DNA from: Bacillota bacterium
Lineage (GTDB): Bacteria; Bacillota_I; Bacilli_A; Erysipelotrichales; Erysipelotrichaceae
Length of the DNA stretch: 64,000 nt
Direction: 5' to 3'
Assembly (NCBI GenBank): GCA_023388535.1
Contig: JAEWFZ010000014.1
Coordinates: 1-64,000, forward strand
Part shown: positions 25,746 to 35,345 of the stretch, in pieces
Layout of the letters: each line of letters begins with the position of its first letter
Numbering within the stretch: position 1 is the stretch's first letter
The notes under the pieces: model-generated
Databases searched by the model: none
Seen by the model: only the letters and a program-made list of their open reading frames with translations
Told to the model about the DNA's origin: nothing
Position numbers and translations under genes: made by a program

Positions 25746-26927
25746 TTACTTGAGTTCGTTGAGGAAGGATTTGCCGTAGCTGGTTGGTTTAGTATTAAAG
25801 TTTTCGGTTATGGTGGCCCCTACGTCAGCAAAGGTCATTCTCTTATCGAGTCGATAGTTGCCCTTAAGTGCTGGCGAATAAATCAATAGCGGAACTTCTT
25901 CTCGGGTATGATCGGTGCCTCGATATGTTGGATCATTGCCGTGGTCTGCGGTCAGTATTAACAAATCATCTTCGGTCACTTTCTTAAGTAGCTCACCAAG
26001 TTGTACATCAAAATCTTCAAGGCCTTTACCATAACCCTCTGGGTCACGACGATGGCCCCATAGTGCATCAAAGTCAACTAAATTTGTAAATAAGAGACCG
26101 TTAAACGGTTTATCCATCAAGTTGATAGTTTTAATCATCCCATCTTCGTTAGAAACGGTTCGATTTGATTCAGAAATGCCTTCGGAATCAAAGATATCAT
26201 AAATCTTACCTACCGATATAACATCATAATTCGCCTCTTTTAAGAAATCTAAAGCGGTCTTACCATAAGGTTTTAAAGCATAATCATGACGATTGGCGGT
26301 GCGTTTGAATTCCCCTTTTCGAGGTCCAACAAAAGGACGTGCAATAATACGACCTACCTTCCATTCTGGTTTCATCGTTATCTCGCGAGCAATTTCACAA
26401 GCTTTATAAAGATTCTCTAATCCAAAAGTTTCTTCGTGAGCTGCAATTTGTAAGACTGAATCAGCGGAAGTATAAACAATCATATCACCCGTGCGCATAT
26501 GTTCTTCCCCTAGCTCATCTAAAATTACTGTACCACTGGAAGAATAGTTGCCAATGATGCCATGGCCACTACGCTCACTCAATTCATCCAACAATTCTTG
26601 AGGAAAGCCGGTTTCAGTAAAGGTCTGAAACGCTGAATCTAAGTATAATCCCATCATTTCCCAGTGTCCGGTCATCGTATCTTTAGAGACCGAAGCTTCC
26701 TGCATGGTCGTATAAATAGCATGAGGGTTACTCATCGGCTCTACCCCTTTTAGTGGATGGAGCATACCTAGGCCTAAATGCGCCAAATTTGGCACGTTTA
26801 ATCCACCGATGGTATTGGCGATAGATTCTAAGGTATTGGCCCCTTCATCGCCAAATAAAGCCGCATCATGCGCATTTCCAATGCCTACCGAGTCCATGAC
26901 GACTACAATAATTCGTTTAAATCTCAT
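25746..26927 (-). CDS. deoB: Phosphopentomutase
   Basis: The 393-aa alkaline-phosphatase superfamily mutase interconverts ribose/deoxyribose 1- and 5-phosphates in nucleoside salvage. Metal and nucleophile sites are seen as VMDSVGIGNAHDA (start), SKDTMTGHWEMMG (nucleophile Thr) and TADHGNDP with GTDHTREEVP. It lies downstream of xerD with a short overlap; xerD-deoB is the same order as in B. subtilis. Cdd at 3.4 kb acts in the same salvage field. Confidence 0.96.
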   Translation of the reverse strand: MRFKRIIVVVMDSVGIGNAHDAALFGDEGANTLESIANTIGGLNVPNLAHLGLGMLHPLKGVEPMSNPHAIYTTMQEASVSKDTMTGHWEMMGLYLDSAFQTFTETGFPQELLDELSERSGHGIIGNYSSSGTVILDELGEEHMRTGDMIVYTSADSVLQIAAHEETFGLENLYKACEIAREITMKPEWKVGRIIARPFVGPRKGEFKRTANRHDYALKPYGKTALDFLKEANYDVISVGKIYDIFDSEGISESNRTVSNEDGMIKTINLMDKPFNGLLFTNLVDFDALWGHRRDPEGYGKGLEDFDVQLGELLKKVTEDDLLILTADHGNDPTYRGTDHTREEVPLLIYSPALKGNYRLDKRMTFADVGATITENFNTKPTSYGKSFLNELK

Positions 26928-27837
26928 TTTTATCCTTCTTTCTTTGATTTAAGGGATGGTAACGATCAAACATCTCTCGTTTCTTCTCCATTTCTAAATG
27001 GGTGTAAATCTGGGTGGTAGCAATATCCGCATGTCCCAATAGCTCTTGGATAGCTCTTAAATTAGCCCCTTCGCCAATGAGTGCGGAAGCAAAGCTATGA
27101 CGCAGCACATGCGGCGTTGCTTTTTTATTTAAACCACTAGATTTAGCACGTTTGGTAATTATATTATAAACAATTTGACGAGAGATTGGCATCGATTTGC
27201 GATTGATAAAAATATACTGTGAACCTGATTTTTTGTAAATATCACGATAGTTGACTAAATACAATTGGTAAACATCGTAAAAAATTTTTGAGAAAGGAAC
27301 TAACCGTTGTTTTTGCCCCTTCCCTATCACATTAATTAAAGATTCCGATTCAATGATTTGTTTAAATTGTAAACTAATCGCTTCACTAACACGCAGTCCC
27401 GAACCATAAAGCAACTCCAAAAGCGTCCGATCGAGATAATCATTAGGTTTCTCAAGCTTAAAATCAACCAACTGTAAAAACTCTTCATGGGTTAAAAAGT
27501 TGGTAATGGTCGGTTTCTCAATTTTGACGGAAATAAACGACGTAGGATCATTGCTTAGATAGCGTTGTAAAACTAACCATTTATAAAAGTGATGCAAACT
27601 ACTCATCATCCGCGCCACGCTTGAAGAAGCATAACTTTCGTTTAAAAGCGCCAAATACTCTAAAATCGCAGTAGAATCTATAGTTAAGAGATCTAGCTGT
27701 TGTTGTTCACAATAGTTTGAAAATAACTCTAAATCCGAACCATAAGCTTTAATTGTGGGGTTAGATAGTTGTAAAACAAACTTTAGCGACTGTAAAAAGT
27801 CTGCTATTAACACTTCACTTCTTTTCATAATTCGCAT
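26917..27837 (-). CDS. xerD: Tyrosine recombinase XerD
   Basis: The 306-aa protein has an N-terminal SAM-like core-binding domain and a catalytic domain with R149 (GSGLRVSEA), H243-x-x-R246 (PHVLRHSF), H269 (LLGHA) and nucleophile Y278 (TQIYTH). XerD resolves chromosome dimers at dif with XerC/CodV. The deoB neighbour supports XerD rather than a phage integrase. The start overlaps dinB by 23 bp; a second in-frame ATG 9 bp downstream is possible. Confidence 0.92.
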   Translation of the reverse strand: MRIMKRSEVLIADFLQSLKFVLQLSNPTIKAYGSDLELFSNYCEQQQLDLLTIDSTAILEYLALLNESYASSSVARMMSSLHHFYKWLVLQRYLSNDPTSFISVKIEKPTITNFLTHEEFLQLVDFKLEKPNDYLDRTLLELLYGSGLRVSEAISLQFKQIIESESLINVIGKGQKQRLVPFSKIFYDVYQLYLVNYRDIYKKSGSQYIFINRKSMPISRQIVYNIITKRAKSSGLNKKATPHVLRHSFASALIGEGANLRAIQELLGHADIATTQIYTHLEMEKKREMFDRYHPLNQRKKDKNEI

Positions 27838-28978
27838 CGCGCCCTTTTTTTAACACTTCGGCGTCGATAAAAGTATTAATCTTATGAATAATATCCTTGG
27901 AACTAAGTTCAAATTCTTGATTAAAAAGGTTAAAAATTTCATCTTCGATCGGCTGAAATTTATTGATGGTCAACGCACAGTATTTCAAACCACCCTCTAA
28001 TTCCGCTTGATCGTATAACAAAAGCGCATGTTGATAGAGCGCATTAGCGTCGCTAAGCGCTGAAGAAAAAGAAGTGCTTTTAGAATATTGTTGAAATAAA
28101 TCATTGCGTAGATTTAAAGTTAAAGCGCTAGCCCCTACTTGTTCAGAGACAAGTTTCTTTTCTAAATCTAAGGCTTGAGTTCGAATTAGATTACTTATTT
28201 CTTCATACTCAAATAAAGGTTCATACAAGGAGTTAGATGCCGAAATTGACTTAACTTGATGTTCAGTTTCAATTTCAGAATTATCGTTACCAAAAGCTAA
28301 TTGTTGAAAATAAAACGCTTGATTCTTTAAAACTAAGGCCAAATCTTCCAAATCAGCCTTAGCTAAATCGCCAATTTTATTGATTCCTAATGCTTTTAAT
28401 TTTTCTGAACTAACTTTACCAACGCCATGCATTTTATCAATCGCTAATGGCCATAATTTCGTTTCGATTTCGCGTTTACGGATAACAAAAATGCCCATCG
28501 GTTTTCTGCGATCGGATGCCATCTTTGCTAAGAATTTATTCGGTGCAATACCAATCGAAGACGGAAGCCCAAGTTCACCTTTTAAAGCCGTTTGTAAATC
28601 CAAAGCAAATTGCAAGGGCTTATCGTACTTTAAAATAGTTTCAGTAACATCTAAATAGGCTTCATCGATGCTAGCCTGTTCTATTTGTGTACTATATCTT
28701 TTTAAAAAGTTAATAAATTGTTCTGATTTTTGATGATACCAACGAAAATCAGCGTCAACCGTAATTAAATGAGGACATTTTTGTTTTGCAATAGCTAAGG
28801 GCATCGCCGAATTTACACCAAAACTTCGCGCTTCATAGGACGCGGTAGTAACTACGGCACCCCTAGAATCGGTACAAACCGCCACCGGTTTACCAATAAG
28901 TTGAGGATTTTTTAACTGCTCGCAAGTCGCAAAGAAAGCATTCAAATCGATATGAAAAATAACTCTCGCTTTACTCAT
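27815..28978 (-). CDS. dinB: DNA polymerase IV (Y family)
   Basis: The 387-aa translesion polymerase has catalytic acidic residues in FHIDLNAFFATCEQ (start) and the signature YSTQIEQASIDEAYLD. A thumb with HhH (IDKMHGVGKVSSEKLKALGI) and a little-finger domain follow. No clear C-terminal beta-clamp pentapeptide was identified by eye. It overlaps recN by 8 bp, giving a recN-dinB-xerD DNA-repair run. Confidence 0.93.
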   Translation of the reverse strand: MSKARVIFHIDLNAFFATCEQLKNPQLIGKPVAVCTDSRGAVVTTASYEARSFGVNSAMPLAIAKQKCPHLITVDADFRWYHQKSEQFINFLKRYSTQIEQASIDEAYLDVTETILKYDKPLQFALDLQTALKGELGLPSSIGIAPNKFLAKMASDRRKPMGIFVIRKREIETKLWPLAIDKMHGVGKVSSEKLKALGINKIGDLAKADLEDLALVLKNQAFYFQQLAFGNDNSEIETEHQVKSISASNSLYEPLFEYEEISNLIRTQALDLEKKLVSEQVGASALTLNLRNDLFQQYSKSTSFSSALSDANALYQHALLLYDQAELEGGLKYCALTINKFQPIEDEIFNLFNQEFELSSKDIIHKINTFIDAEVLKKGRDANYEKK

Positions 28979-30626
28979 CTTTCATTTGCTCCACTAATTT
29001 AATTAAATCCTTGGCGGCAGTAAGCGCCGATTGATTGCTTTTAGCAAACGCTAATTTAGCGATTTCACTAATCGTTTCATCACCATCAAGACCTTTAATC
29101 TTAACCTCGGTAGAATCCTTCTCGCTTTTTTTAGAAATCAAAAAAAGTTGATCCGCAGATGCAGCAACCGCTGGTAGATGGGAAATAACAATCAACTGGG
29201 AATCTTTGGCCAGTTGGTTCATCTTTAAGCCCATCTGTAAAGCTACTTCTCCACTAACGCCAGTATCAATTTCATCAAAAACCAAGGTCGTTACTGGACT
29301 GACTTTGTTAAATACCGTTTTTAACGCCAACATAAACCGACTTAATTCACCACCCGAAGCAGTTTTAGCTAGAGAACTAAAGTTAGCCCCAGGATTCATT
29401 TGTACTAAAAAGTCCACTTCATCCACCCCGGTACTAAACTCCCCTTCTTTGAAAATTACTTGAAACTGAGCGTTTTCTAGTTTTAAATCATCTAAATGTA
29501 CTCTTAAATCCGCTTCTAAGCGTTTTGCGCCTTGTTTACGCAATTGGCTTAAAACTTTCGCCAATTCTTGATACTTTGAGTAGGCCGCTGCTTCTTGCTT
29601 CTCAAACTGCTTTAAGCTATAGCTTCGATCTTCAAATAACGAAAGTTGTTCTTCCATTTTGTTTTGATAAGCGATGAGTTCTTTCGTTTCCATTTGATAT
29701 TTACGTTTAATCCGACTGTACTCAAATAAGCGTTCTTGAAGTTGATCTAGATTGCTCTCGTTTTCCTCGGTAGTCAACATTTGATTAACCTGGAGGCTTA
29801 TTTCTTCAAGTCCGTAATAGTGGTTTTTCATTTCATCAATTAAAATCGGAAAATTATTCGATAAATCGTTTATTCTTGATAATTCTGTAAAAGCGGCATG
29901 TAAACTCGATAAATCAAGTTTATTAAGATGATTCACCGTATTAGCCAAGGTTTTTTTAGCGTTGTATAGATTAGTCAATCGCTTAACTTCTTGATTCAAT
30001 TGTTCTTCTTCTAAAACATTAAGATTAGCTGTTTTTAATTCATTGAGCTGGAATTTGATAAACTCCATCTCGTTTTGACTAAGCTCTTCTTCTAAAAACT
30101 GTTTCTTTTTCTTGCGGATACTAATTAAGTCGTTATACGCCGTTTCAACAGCCTTTAATCGTTCTTGATTGTCCATCAGACTATCCAAAAGATGTAATTG
30201 ATATTTACTATTTAATAATTGTTGAGATTCAAACTGAGAATGAATATCTATCTCTTCCGATAAAACCTCTTTCACTAACTGTAGATTGGTCACTTGGCCA
30301 TTAATTCGATAAATAGAACGACCGGCTTTAGTTAATAGTCGAGAAAATACCCATTCATCATCACCTAAATATTCATGTTCGGATAATAGTTTGAAGGCCT
30401 TAGAGTCTTTCTTAAAGGTAAAAATTCCTTCAATAATAACCGAATCGTCATAATTACCAATTACATCGGAAGAAAAACGAGCGCCCGCTAACAGCGATAA
30501 AGCCTCAATAAAAATAGATTTACCGGCACCGGTTTCACCAATAAAAACCGTCATTTCACGGTCTTTTAAAGATAGATTAAACTGATTGATCAAAATGTAG
30601 TTTGAAATTGATAATTGTTTTAGTAT
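28971..30626 (-). CDS. recN: DNA repair ATPase RecN, apparently starting at AUA
   Basis: The 551-aa SMC-like repair protein has Walker A GETGAGKS, a long coiled coil and FDEIDTGVSG (Walker B and D-loop). The nearest TTG at 30593 would cut off the first beta strand and has no SD. Reading upstream in frame gives ILKQLSISNYILINQFNL, which aligns with the RecN N terminus (MLxxLSIxNxxxI) so that an ATA codon at 30626 takes the place of the first Met. AGGGGG lies 7 nt before it. An ATT two codons earlier is a less well spaced alternative. RecN acts early at double-strand breaks. Confidence 0.88.
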   Translation of the reverse strand: MLKQLSISNYILINQFNLSLKDREMTVFIGETGAGKSIFIEALSLLAGARFSSDVIGNYDDSVIIEGIFTFKKDSKAFKLLSEHEYLGDDEWVFSRLLTKAGRSIYRINGQVTNLQLVKEVLSEEIDIHSQFESQQLLNSKYQLHLLDSLMDNQERLKAVETAYNDLISIRKKKKQFLEEELSQNEMEFIKFQLNELKTANLNVLEEEQLNQEVKRLTNLYNAKKTLANTVNHLNKLDLSSLHAAFTELSRINDLSNNFPILIDEMKNHYYGLEEISLQVNQMLTTEENESNLDQLQERLFEYSRIKRKYQMETKELIAYQNKMEEQLSLFEDRSYSLKQFEKQEAAAYSKYQELAKVLSQLRKQGAKRLEADLRVHLDDLKLENAQFQVIFKEGEFSTGVDEVDFLVQMNPGANFSSLAKTASGGELSRFMLALKTVFNKVSPVTTLVFDEIDTGVSGEVALQMGLKMNQLAKDSQLIVISHLPAVAASADQLFLISKKSEKDSTEVKIKGLDGDETISEIAKLAFAKSNQSALTAAKDLIKLVEQMKDE

Positions 30627-30637
30627 ATTAATTCCCC

Positions 30638-32515
30638 CTACTCGGTTAATAATTCGTGAATTATCTTAATTACCGAATCTAAATCGATATTCTCCGCTTT
30701 TCTTAAATCCGTCATTGAACCGTGTTCTACATAATTGTCATGCAACCCGACACGATGCAATTTATGATGAATATCGATATCGTTCATATGACAACAGATA
30801 CTATCGCCGATACCACCGACTTGAATATCGGTTTCGTAAACTAAAATCGGAATTTCCATACCCAAGATTTGATCGAGTACTTGATTATCTAAGGGTTTGA
30901 TAAATCGCATATTGATTACCCAAACCGGCAAGTCTTCTTCTTTTACATATGTATAAACTTCATTAACTTCCCGCCCATAGGTAAGAATGATTAATTTAGG
31001 CTGTTCGCTAACTTTTAAAATTTCCCAGCGTCCGATTTCAATCGCTTCAAACTGTTCGAGCGGTTGATAATAATCGTTACCTCTTGGATAACGAATCGCA
31101 AACGGGGCTTCATGTTGAAAGGCGGTATAAATTAAATTTTGTAGTTCTTTGCCATCCTTCCCTTGAGCAATGACCAAATTTGGTAGTGGTTTTAAAAGAC
31201 CAATATCAAACACGCCTTGATGGGTATCACCATCTTCACCAACTAAACCAGCTCGATCTACACCAAGAACTACCGGTAAATTCATCCGCGTGATATCGTG
31301 GTTAATCTGATCATAGCTGCGTTGTAAAAAAGTCGAATAAATTGAGAAAAATGGTTTTTTCCCACTCAATGCCAACCCAGCAGCAAACGTCGCCGCGTGA
31401 CCTTCAGTAATCCCGGTATCAATAGCGCGTTCTGGATAGAGTTCAAAGAAACGATCTAAGGCGCTTCCCTTACGCATCGCCGGTGTAATAACGACGATAT
31501 CTTCATCTTCTTGGGCTAAGCGAATTAAGGTTTCGGAAACGATCGATGAATAACTTTTATAATTCTCTTCTAAACGTTCGATAGTTTCGCCGCTTTCAAT
31601 GTCAAACTTTGATACCCCATGCCAAGAACCATCATCATCGACTTCACTAAGACGATAGCCCTTACCTTTTTGGGTCTTTAAATGAACGACAATCGGCCCA
31701 CCTTCATAATCACGCGCATACTCAAACGCTCTAATCATATCGTTTATATTGTGACCATCGAAAGGACCGACATATTGTAGGCCAAACTGGCTAAAAATTG
31801 TTTCATCAACCACATTCTTACGGATTTGATTACGAATCGATACAAGACCTTTTTGTAAAGGTTCTAAATATTTACCACCTTTGGCTAAGACCTTGTTTAA
31901 ATCAACTTTAAAAGCATTATATGGTTTCCCCACCCGCATGCTATTAAAGCGACTGGCTAAGTGACCAACGTTTCTAGAAATTGACATAGAATTATCATTT
32001 AAGACGATGATAACTTTATGTAAGGAATCACCAATATGATTTAAGGCTTCATAAGCCATGCCATTGGTCATTGATCCATCGCCAATAACAGCAATGACAT
32101 GATGCTTTTCTTGATTTAAATCACGCGCTATCGCCATGCCATAGGCCGCGGATAGCGAAGTTCCCGCATGTCCAGCCTCAAAAACATCGTGTTCACTTTC
32201 ACTACGTTTTTGAAATCCGGATAACCCTTTAAATTGTCTTAAGCTTGGAAAATCCTTGGCTCGTCCAGTTAATACCTTATGGGTATAAGCTTGGTGACCA
32301 ACATCAAATAAAATCTTATCCTCAGGAGAATTAAAGACTTTATGTAAGGCGATGGTCATCTCAATGGTTCCTAAATTACTGGACAAATGACCACCCGTCG
32401 ACGAAACAGATTTTATCAAGAATTCGCGGATATCTTTCGCTAGATCTCGACATTGAGCTACCGTTAAGTCTTTGACGAATTTAGGATTTTTGATATTTAA
32501 AAGATGAGGATTCAT
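30638..32515 (-). CDS. dxs: 1-deoxy-D-xylulose-5-phosphate synthase
   Basis: The 625-aa thiamine-diphosphate enzyme catalyses the first committed step of the MEP pathway. GDGSMTNGMAYEALN is the ThDP/Mg motif; GHQAYTHK and YPRGNDYY are family blocks, and the transketolase C-terminal domain is complete. It starts 1 bp after the ispA stop with only a weak SD (AAGAG). Its stop overlaps the recN SD. Together with ispA, ispG and ispH it covers the start and end of isoprenoid synthesis. Confidence 0.96.
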   Translation of the reverse strand: MNPHLLNIKNPKFVKDLTVAQCRDLAKDIREFLIKSVSSTGGHLSSNLGTIEMTIALHKVFNSPEDKILFDVGHQAYTHKVLTGRAKDFPSLRQFKGLSGFQKRSESEHDVFEAGHAGTSLSAAYGMAIARDLNQEKHHVIAVIGDGSMTNGMAYEALNHIGDSLHKVIIVLNDNSMSISRNVGHLASRFNSMRVGKPYNAFKVDLNKVLAKGGKYLEPLQKGLVSIRNQIRKNVVDETIFSQFGLQYVGPFDGHNINDMIRAFEYARDYEGGPIVVHLKTQKGKGYRLSEVDDDGSWHGVSKFDIESGETIERLEENYKSYSSIVSETLIRLAQEDEDIVVITPAMRKGSALDRFFELYPERAIDTGITEGHAATFAAGLALSGKKPFFSIYSTFLQRSYDQINHDITRMNLPVVLGVDRAGLVGEDGDTHQGVFDIGLLKPLPNLVIAQGKDGKELQNLIYTAFQHEAPFAIRYPRGNDYYQPLEQFEAIEIGRWEILKVSEQPKLIILTYGREVNEVYTYVKEEDLPVWVINMRFIKPLDNQVLDQILGMEIPILVYETDIQVGGIGDSICCHMNDIDIHHKLHRVGLHDNYVEHGSMTDLRKAENIDLDSVIKIIHELLTE

Positions 32516-32516
32516 T

Positions 32517-33362
32517 TTAACTCTTGCGGCTCATCAGATATTCGATCATCTCGTAAACCTTACGGTCTACCAGACGCAGTTGAGAAAGATGGGTTCGCAC
32601 TTCACCATATAATTTAGCTACTAATTCCGTCGCTTCTTCAATACTCATGAAGCTCAAAACAGTAACCTTCTTATTAGCATCATCGGATCCAACGGTTTTA
32701 CCTAACTCTTCTTGAGTTTTAATTACATCAAAAATATCATCTTGTATTTGGAAGGCTCGGCCACATTTATAACCGACTTCGCGTAAAATCTGACAATCTT
32801 TTTTACGGTTCACTAAAATCGCTGCGGACTCTAAGGCGGTAGCTAAAAGCGAACCGGTTTTTAAATCGTACATTAAAAGCAACTCTTCTAGATCATTCGG
32901 TGACTCTTTTTCGTAGCGAAGATCTAGTGATTGACCTAAAATCATACCATTCATCCCGGCATGATGGGCAAACAAAGCAATTAAATCGGTCTTTATTACT
33001 GGATCTAGATGACTATTTGCTAAAACTTGAAAAGCCCCCGTCAATAAACCATCACCAGCTAAAATCGCATTAGCTTCGCCAAAAACAATATGATTGGACG
33101 GTGCACCACGACGAAAATCATCGTCATCCATGGCTGGTAAATCATCATGAACTAAACTATAGGTTTGAATCATTTCTAAAGCTAAGGCCGCATCAACGCC
33201 AATGTAAGGATCTTCTCCGTAATCAGACAAAAGATTAAACAATAATAACGGACGTACCCGTTTACCATCGCCCAGCAATGAATAGGCTGCGGCTTTTAAC
33301 ACCTCAGAGTCTTGATAATCGGTAACTAGTTCTTCCAATTGTTCTTCAAATTGATGTTTCAT
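32517..33362 (-). CDS. ispA: Geranylgeranyl/farnesyl diphosphate synthase IspA
   Basis: The 281-aa trans-prenyltransferase has the first Asp-rich motif DDLPAMDDDDFRRG and the second QIQDDIFDV, binding Mg and the allylic substrate. It should make FPP for undecaprenyl and quinone lipids. The ATG at MKHQFEEQ is chosen over a longer frame lying inside xseB; AGGGAGA precedes it and it overlaps xseB by 17 bp. Order xseA-xseB-ispA-dxs is typical of Bacilli. Confidence 0.94.
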   Translation of the reverse strand: MKHQFEEQLEELVTDYQDSEVLKAAAYSLLGDGKRVRPLLLFNLLSDYGEDPYIGVDAALALEMIQTYSLVHDDLPAMDDDDFRRGAPSNHIVFGEANAILAGDGLLTGAFQVLANSHLDPVIKTDLIALFAHHAGMNGMILGQSLDLRYEKESPNDLEELLLMYDLKTGSLLATALESAAILVNRKKDCQILREVGYKCGRAFQIQDDIFDVIKTQEELGKTVGSDDANKKVTVLSFMSIEEATELVAKLYGEVRTHLSQLRLVDRKVYEMIEYLMSRKS

Positions 33363-33570
33363 CGTCGTTATTCTCCCTATTTTCAAACTGGTTAGAGATA
33401 TCTTGTATCTTTTGTTCATATTCCTTTAATTGTTGATTACAATAAGCCGATAATTTTACGCCTTCTTCAAATAAAGCAATACTTTTATCTAAAGACAGGG
33501 AATCATCTTCTATCAGTTTTACAATTTCCTGCAGTCGATTCATCGCTTTTTCAAAATTTAGTTCATTCAT
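33346..33570 (-). CDS. xseB: Exodeoxyribonuclease VII small subunit
   Basis: The 74-aa coiled-coil subunit has the family core FEKAMNRLQEIVKLIEDD followed by LSLDKSIALFEEGVKL. It binds the C-terminal helix of XseA in the ExoVII complex. It starts 4 bp after xseA and overlaps the ispA start. Confidence 0.95.
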   Translation of the reverse strand: MNELNFEKAMNRLQEIVKLIEDDSLSLDKSIALFEEGVKLSAYCNQQLKEYEQKIQDISNQFENRENNDDETSI

Positions 33571-33574
33571 GGTA

Positions 33575-34894
33575 TTACTGCCTTTCTATTTCGATAACTT
33601 TAGTTGTGAGTCTTCCATCAACATATTGTATAATAACTTCACTATTTTTACTAATTTGCTTAATAGATATCAAGCGTTTCTGGTTATGGGTTGTCGTCAC
33701 ATAGCCCTTTTGCATTAGCTTTAAGGGTGATCGTTCGTCGAGTTGAGTAATTAGTATATTTAATCTCTGTCGATTGGATTTAACCAACTGCGCTTGTAGA
33801 TTGATAAATTGGCTGCGTTTACGCTCAAGCAGATGGACTTGTTGTTGAACTTTTTTATCAAGTCGAGTCTTCATCGAGGTTACATCTTGTTCAATCTTAA
33901 AGGCCATCTTTGAGAATTGGCTCGAATAACGAGATAAGGATGAATCCAAATCTCTCAATTTTTGACTTTGATAATGAATTAATAGACTCGGCATTTGAAA
34001 ATAGCGATGTGAAAGTAATTGATTCAAATGATTTTGTTGTAGCTTTAATTTCAAACCAATCCGATCTTTTAACTGTTTATCCAGTGATTCTAAATCAGTA
34101 ATGACTTCATTCTGATTAGGAGTCGCCGCTTGAGCGGCAGCGGTTGGCGTCAAAGCCCTCAAATCCGCGACATAATCTACTAAAGTCACATCAATCTCAT
34201 GACCGACACCAGTTATAATTGGCGTTTTCATAGCAAATATAAAACGGGCTAATTGTTCATTGTTAAAAGCCCATAAATCTTCTAAGGAACCACCACCGCG
34301 GACCAATAAAATCGTATCGTGATTATCTTTATCGGCTATCTCTAATTTAGAAATAAGGTCTAAACTGGCTCGTTCTCCTTGAACTAGCGATTCATAGACA
34401 CTAACGTTCGCCATTGGCCAGCGTTCTTTTAGAGTTTTTAGAACATCAGCAAGCGCTGCGGATTGACTCCCAGCTATAACACCAATCGAACTAGGATATC
34501 GTTTGATCGGTTTTTTATAGACTGGATCAAATAAACCTTCCTTATGTAGTTTATCGCGCAATTCTAAATACGCCTGATAAAGCGCACCTTCGCCATCTAA
34601 AGCCATCGTTGAACAAACCAGCTGTAATTGTCCAGATCCTAAATAAACCGTAGTAACCGCTCTAACGACCACTTGTTGGCCATCCTTAACCTGGAACTTG
34701 ACCATTTTATTATAGGACTGAAACATCACACAATTAATTCTTGATTTATCGTCTTTTAAAGAAAAATACCAATGTCCAGAACGATGTTTGACTAAATTAG
34801 AAATCTCACCAACAACAGATATATTCTGCAAATTGGGCTGACTATCTAAAATCATCTTAATTGAGGATACTAACTGGGTAATAGTCAGGTTCAT
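33575..34894 (-). CDS. xseA: Exodeoxyribonuclease VII large subunit
   Basis: The 439-aa protein has an N-terminal OB fold (VVGEISNLVKHRSGHWYFSLKD), the catalytic domain with GVIAGSQSAALADV, RGGGSLEDLWAFN and TGVGHEIDVTLVD, and a long helical C terminus. It degrades single-stranded DNA. It overlaps nusB by 4 bp. folD, which usually lies between nusB and xseA in Bacillus, is absent. Confidence 0.95.
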   Translation of the reverse strand: MNLTITQLVSSIKMILDSQPNLQNISVVGEISNLVKHRSGHWYFSLKDDKSRINCVMFQSYNKMVKFQVKDGQQVVVRAVTTVYLGSGQLQLVCSTMALDGEGALYQAYLELRDKLHKEGLFDPVYKKPIKRYPSSIGVIAGSQSAALADVLKTLKERWPMANVSVYESLVQGERASLDLISKLEIADKDNHDTILLVRGGGSLEDLWAFNNEQLARFIFAMKTPIITGVGHEIDVTLVDYVADLRALTPTAAAQAATPNQNEVITDLESLDKQLKDRIGLKLKLQQNHLNQLLSHRYFQMPSLLIHYQSQKLRDLDSSLSRYSSQFSKMAFKIEQDVTSMKTRLDKKVQQQVHLLERKRSQFINLQAQLVKSNRQRLNILITQLDERSPLKLMQKGYVTTTHNQKRLISIKQISKNSEVIIQYVDGRLTTKVIEIERQ

Positions 34895-35277
34895 ATATCT
34901 AATACCTTATCTAAAGTAGCATTAATCAGTTTAAAGCTATCCTCGTCGCAGTACTCTTTGGCTAACTCAATAGCTTCATCTATTATTACTTGTTTTGGAC
35001 TAGCTTCAATGACCGCTTCTCCACAAGCTAACAGTAAAATAGCTTGTTCGACAAAACCAAGTCGTTCAAATTTCCAATCGTATAAAGATTCTTGAATCAA
35101 GGCCGATAAATCTTCTAGATTTTCTAAAGCATAGCGACTGCTATTTAGAAAATTTGATTCTTTTAAATCCTCATAGTTAAAAGTGAAGTCCTGATCAATG
35201 GTGGACTTCAATAAATTTTCATAAATGAAACTCATCGCCTTAATTCGGTCTTGATGTCTAGAGATTTTTTGTGTCAT
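34891..35277 (-). CDS. nusB: Transcription antitermination factor NusB
   Basis: The 128-aa all-helical protein, typical NusB length, ends with a block like WKFERLGFVEQAILLLACGEA and VIIDEAIELAKEY. It binds boxA RNA with S10 and supports rRNA antitermination. The start is set at the second of two adjacent ATGs, with AGGAG 5 nt upstream; a longer frame adds residues without an SD. It follows yqhY, from which a terminator separates it. Confidence 0.92.
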   Translation of the reverse strand: MTQKISRHQDRIKAMSFIYENLLKSTIDQDFTFNYEDLKESNFLNSSRYALENLEDLSALIQESLYDWKFERLGFVEQAILLLACGEAVIEASPKQVIIDEAIELAKEYCDEDSFKLINATLDKVLDI

Positions 35278-35317
35278 CATAGCTCCTATTCGCATCTAAT
35301 TTTAACATAATAACTAG

Positions 35318-35342
35318 TAAAAAAGCCAAGACGGCTTTTTAT
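35318..35342 (-). terminator. Terminator between yqhY and nusB
   Basis: AAAAGCC / GGCTTTTTT with a 5-nt loop. It lies within the presumed operon, so read-through or a second promoter is needed for nusB. Confidence 0.7.
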
Positions 35343-35345
35343 AAA

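Noticed and set aside
26917..27837. Tyrosine recombinase as a sign of a phage or integrative element
   Set aside because: It is the housekeeping XerD in its standard place before deoB; no att repeats or phage genes flank it.
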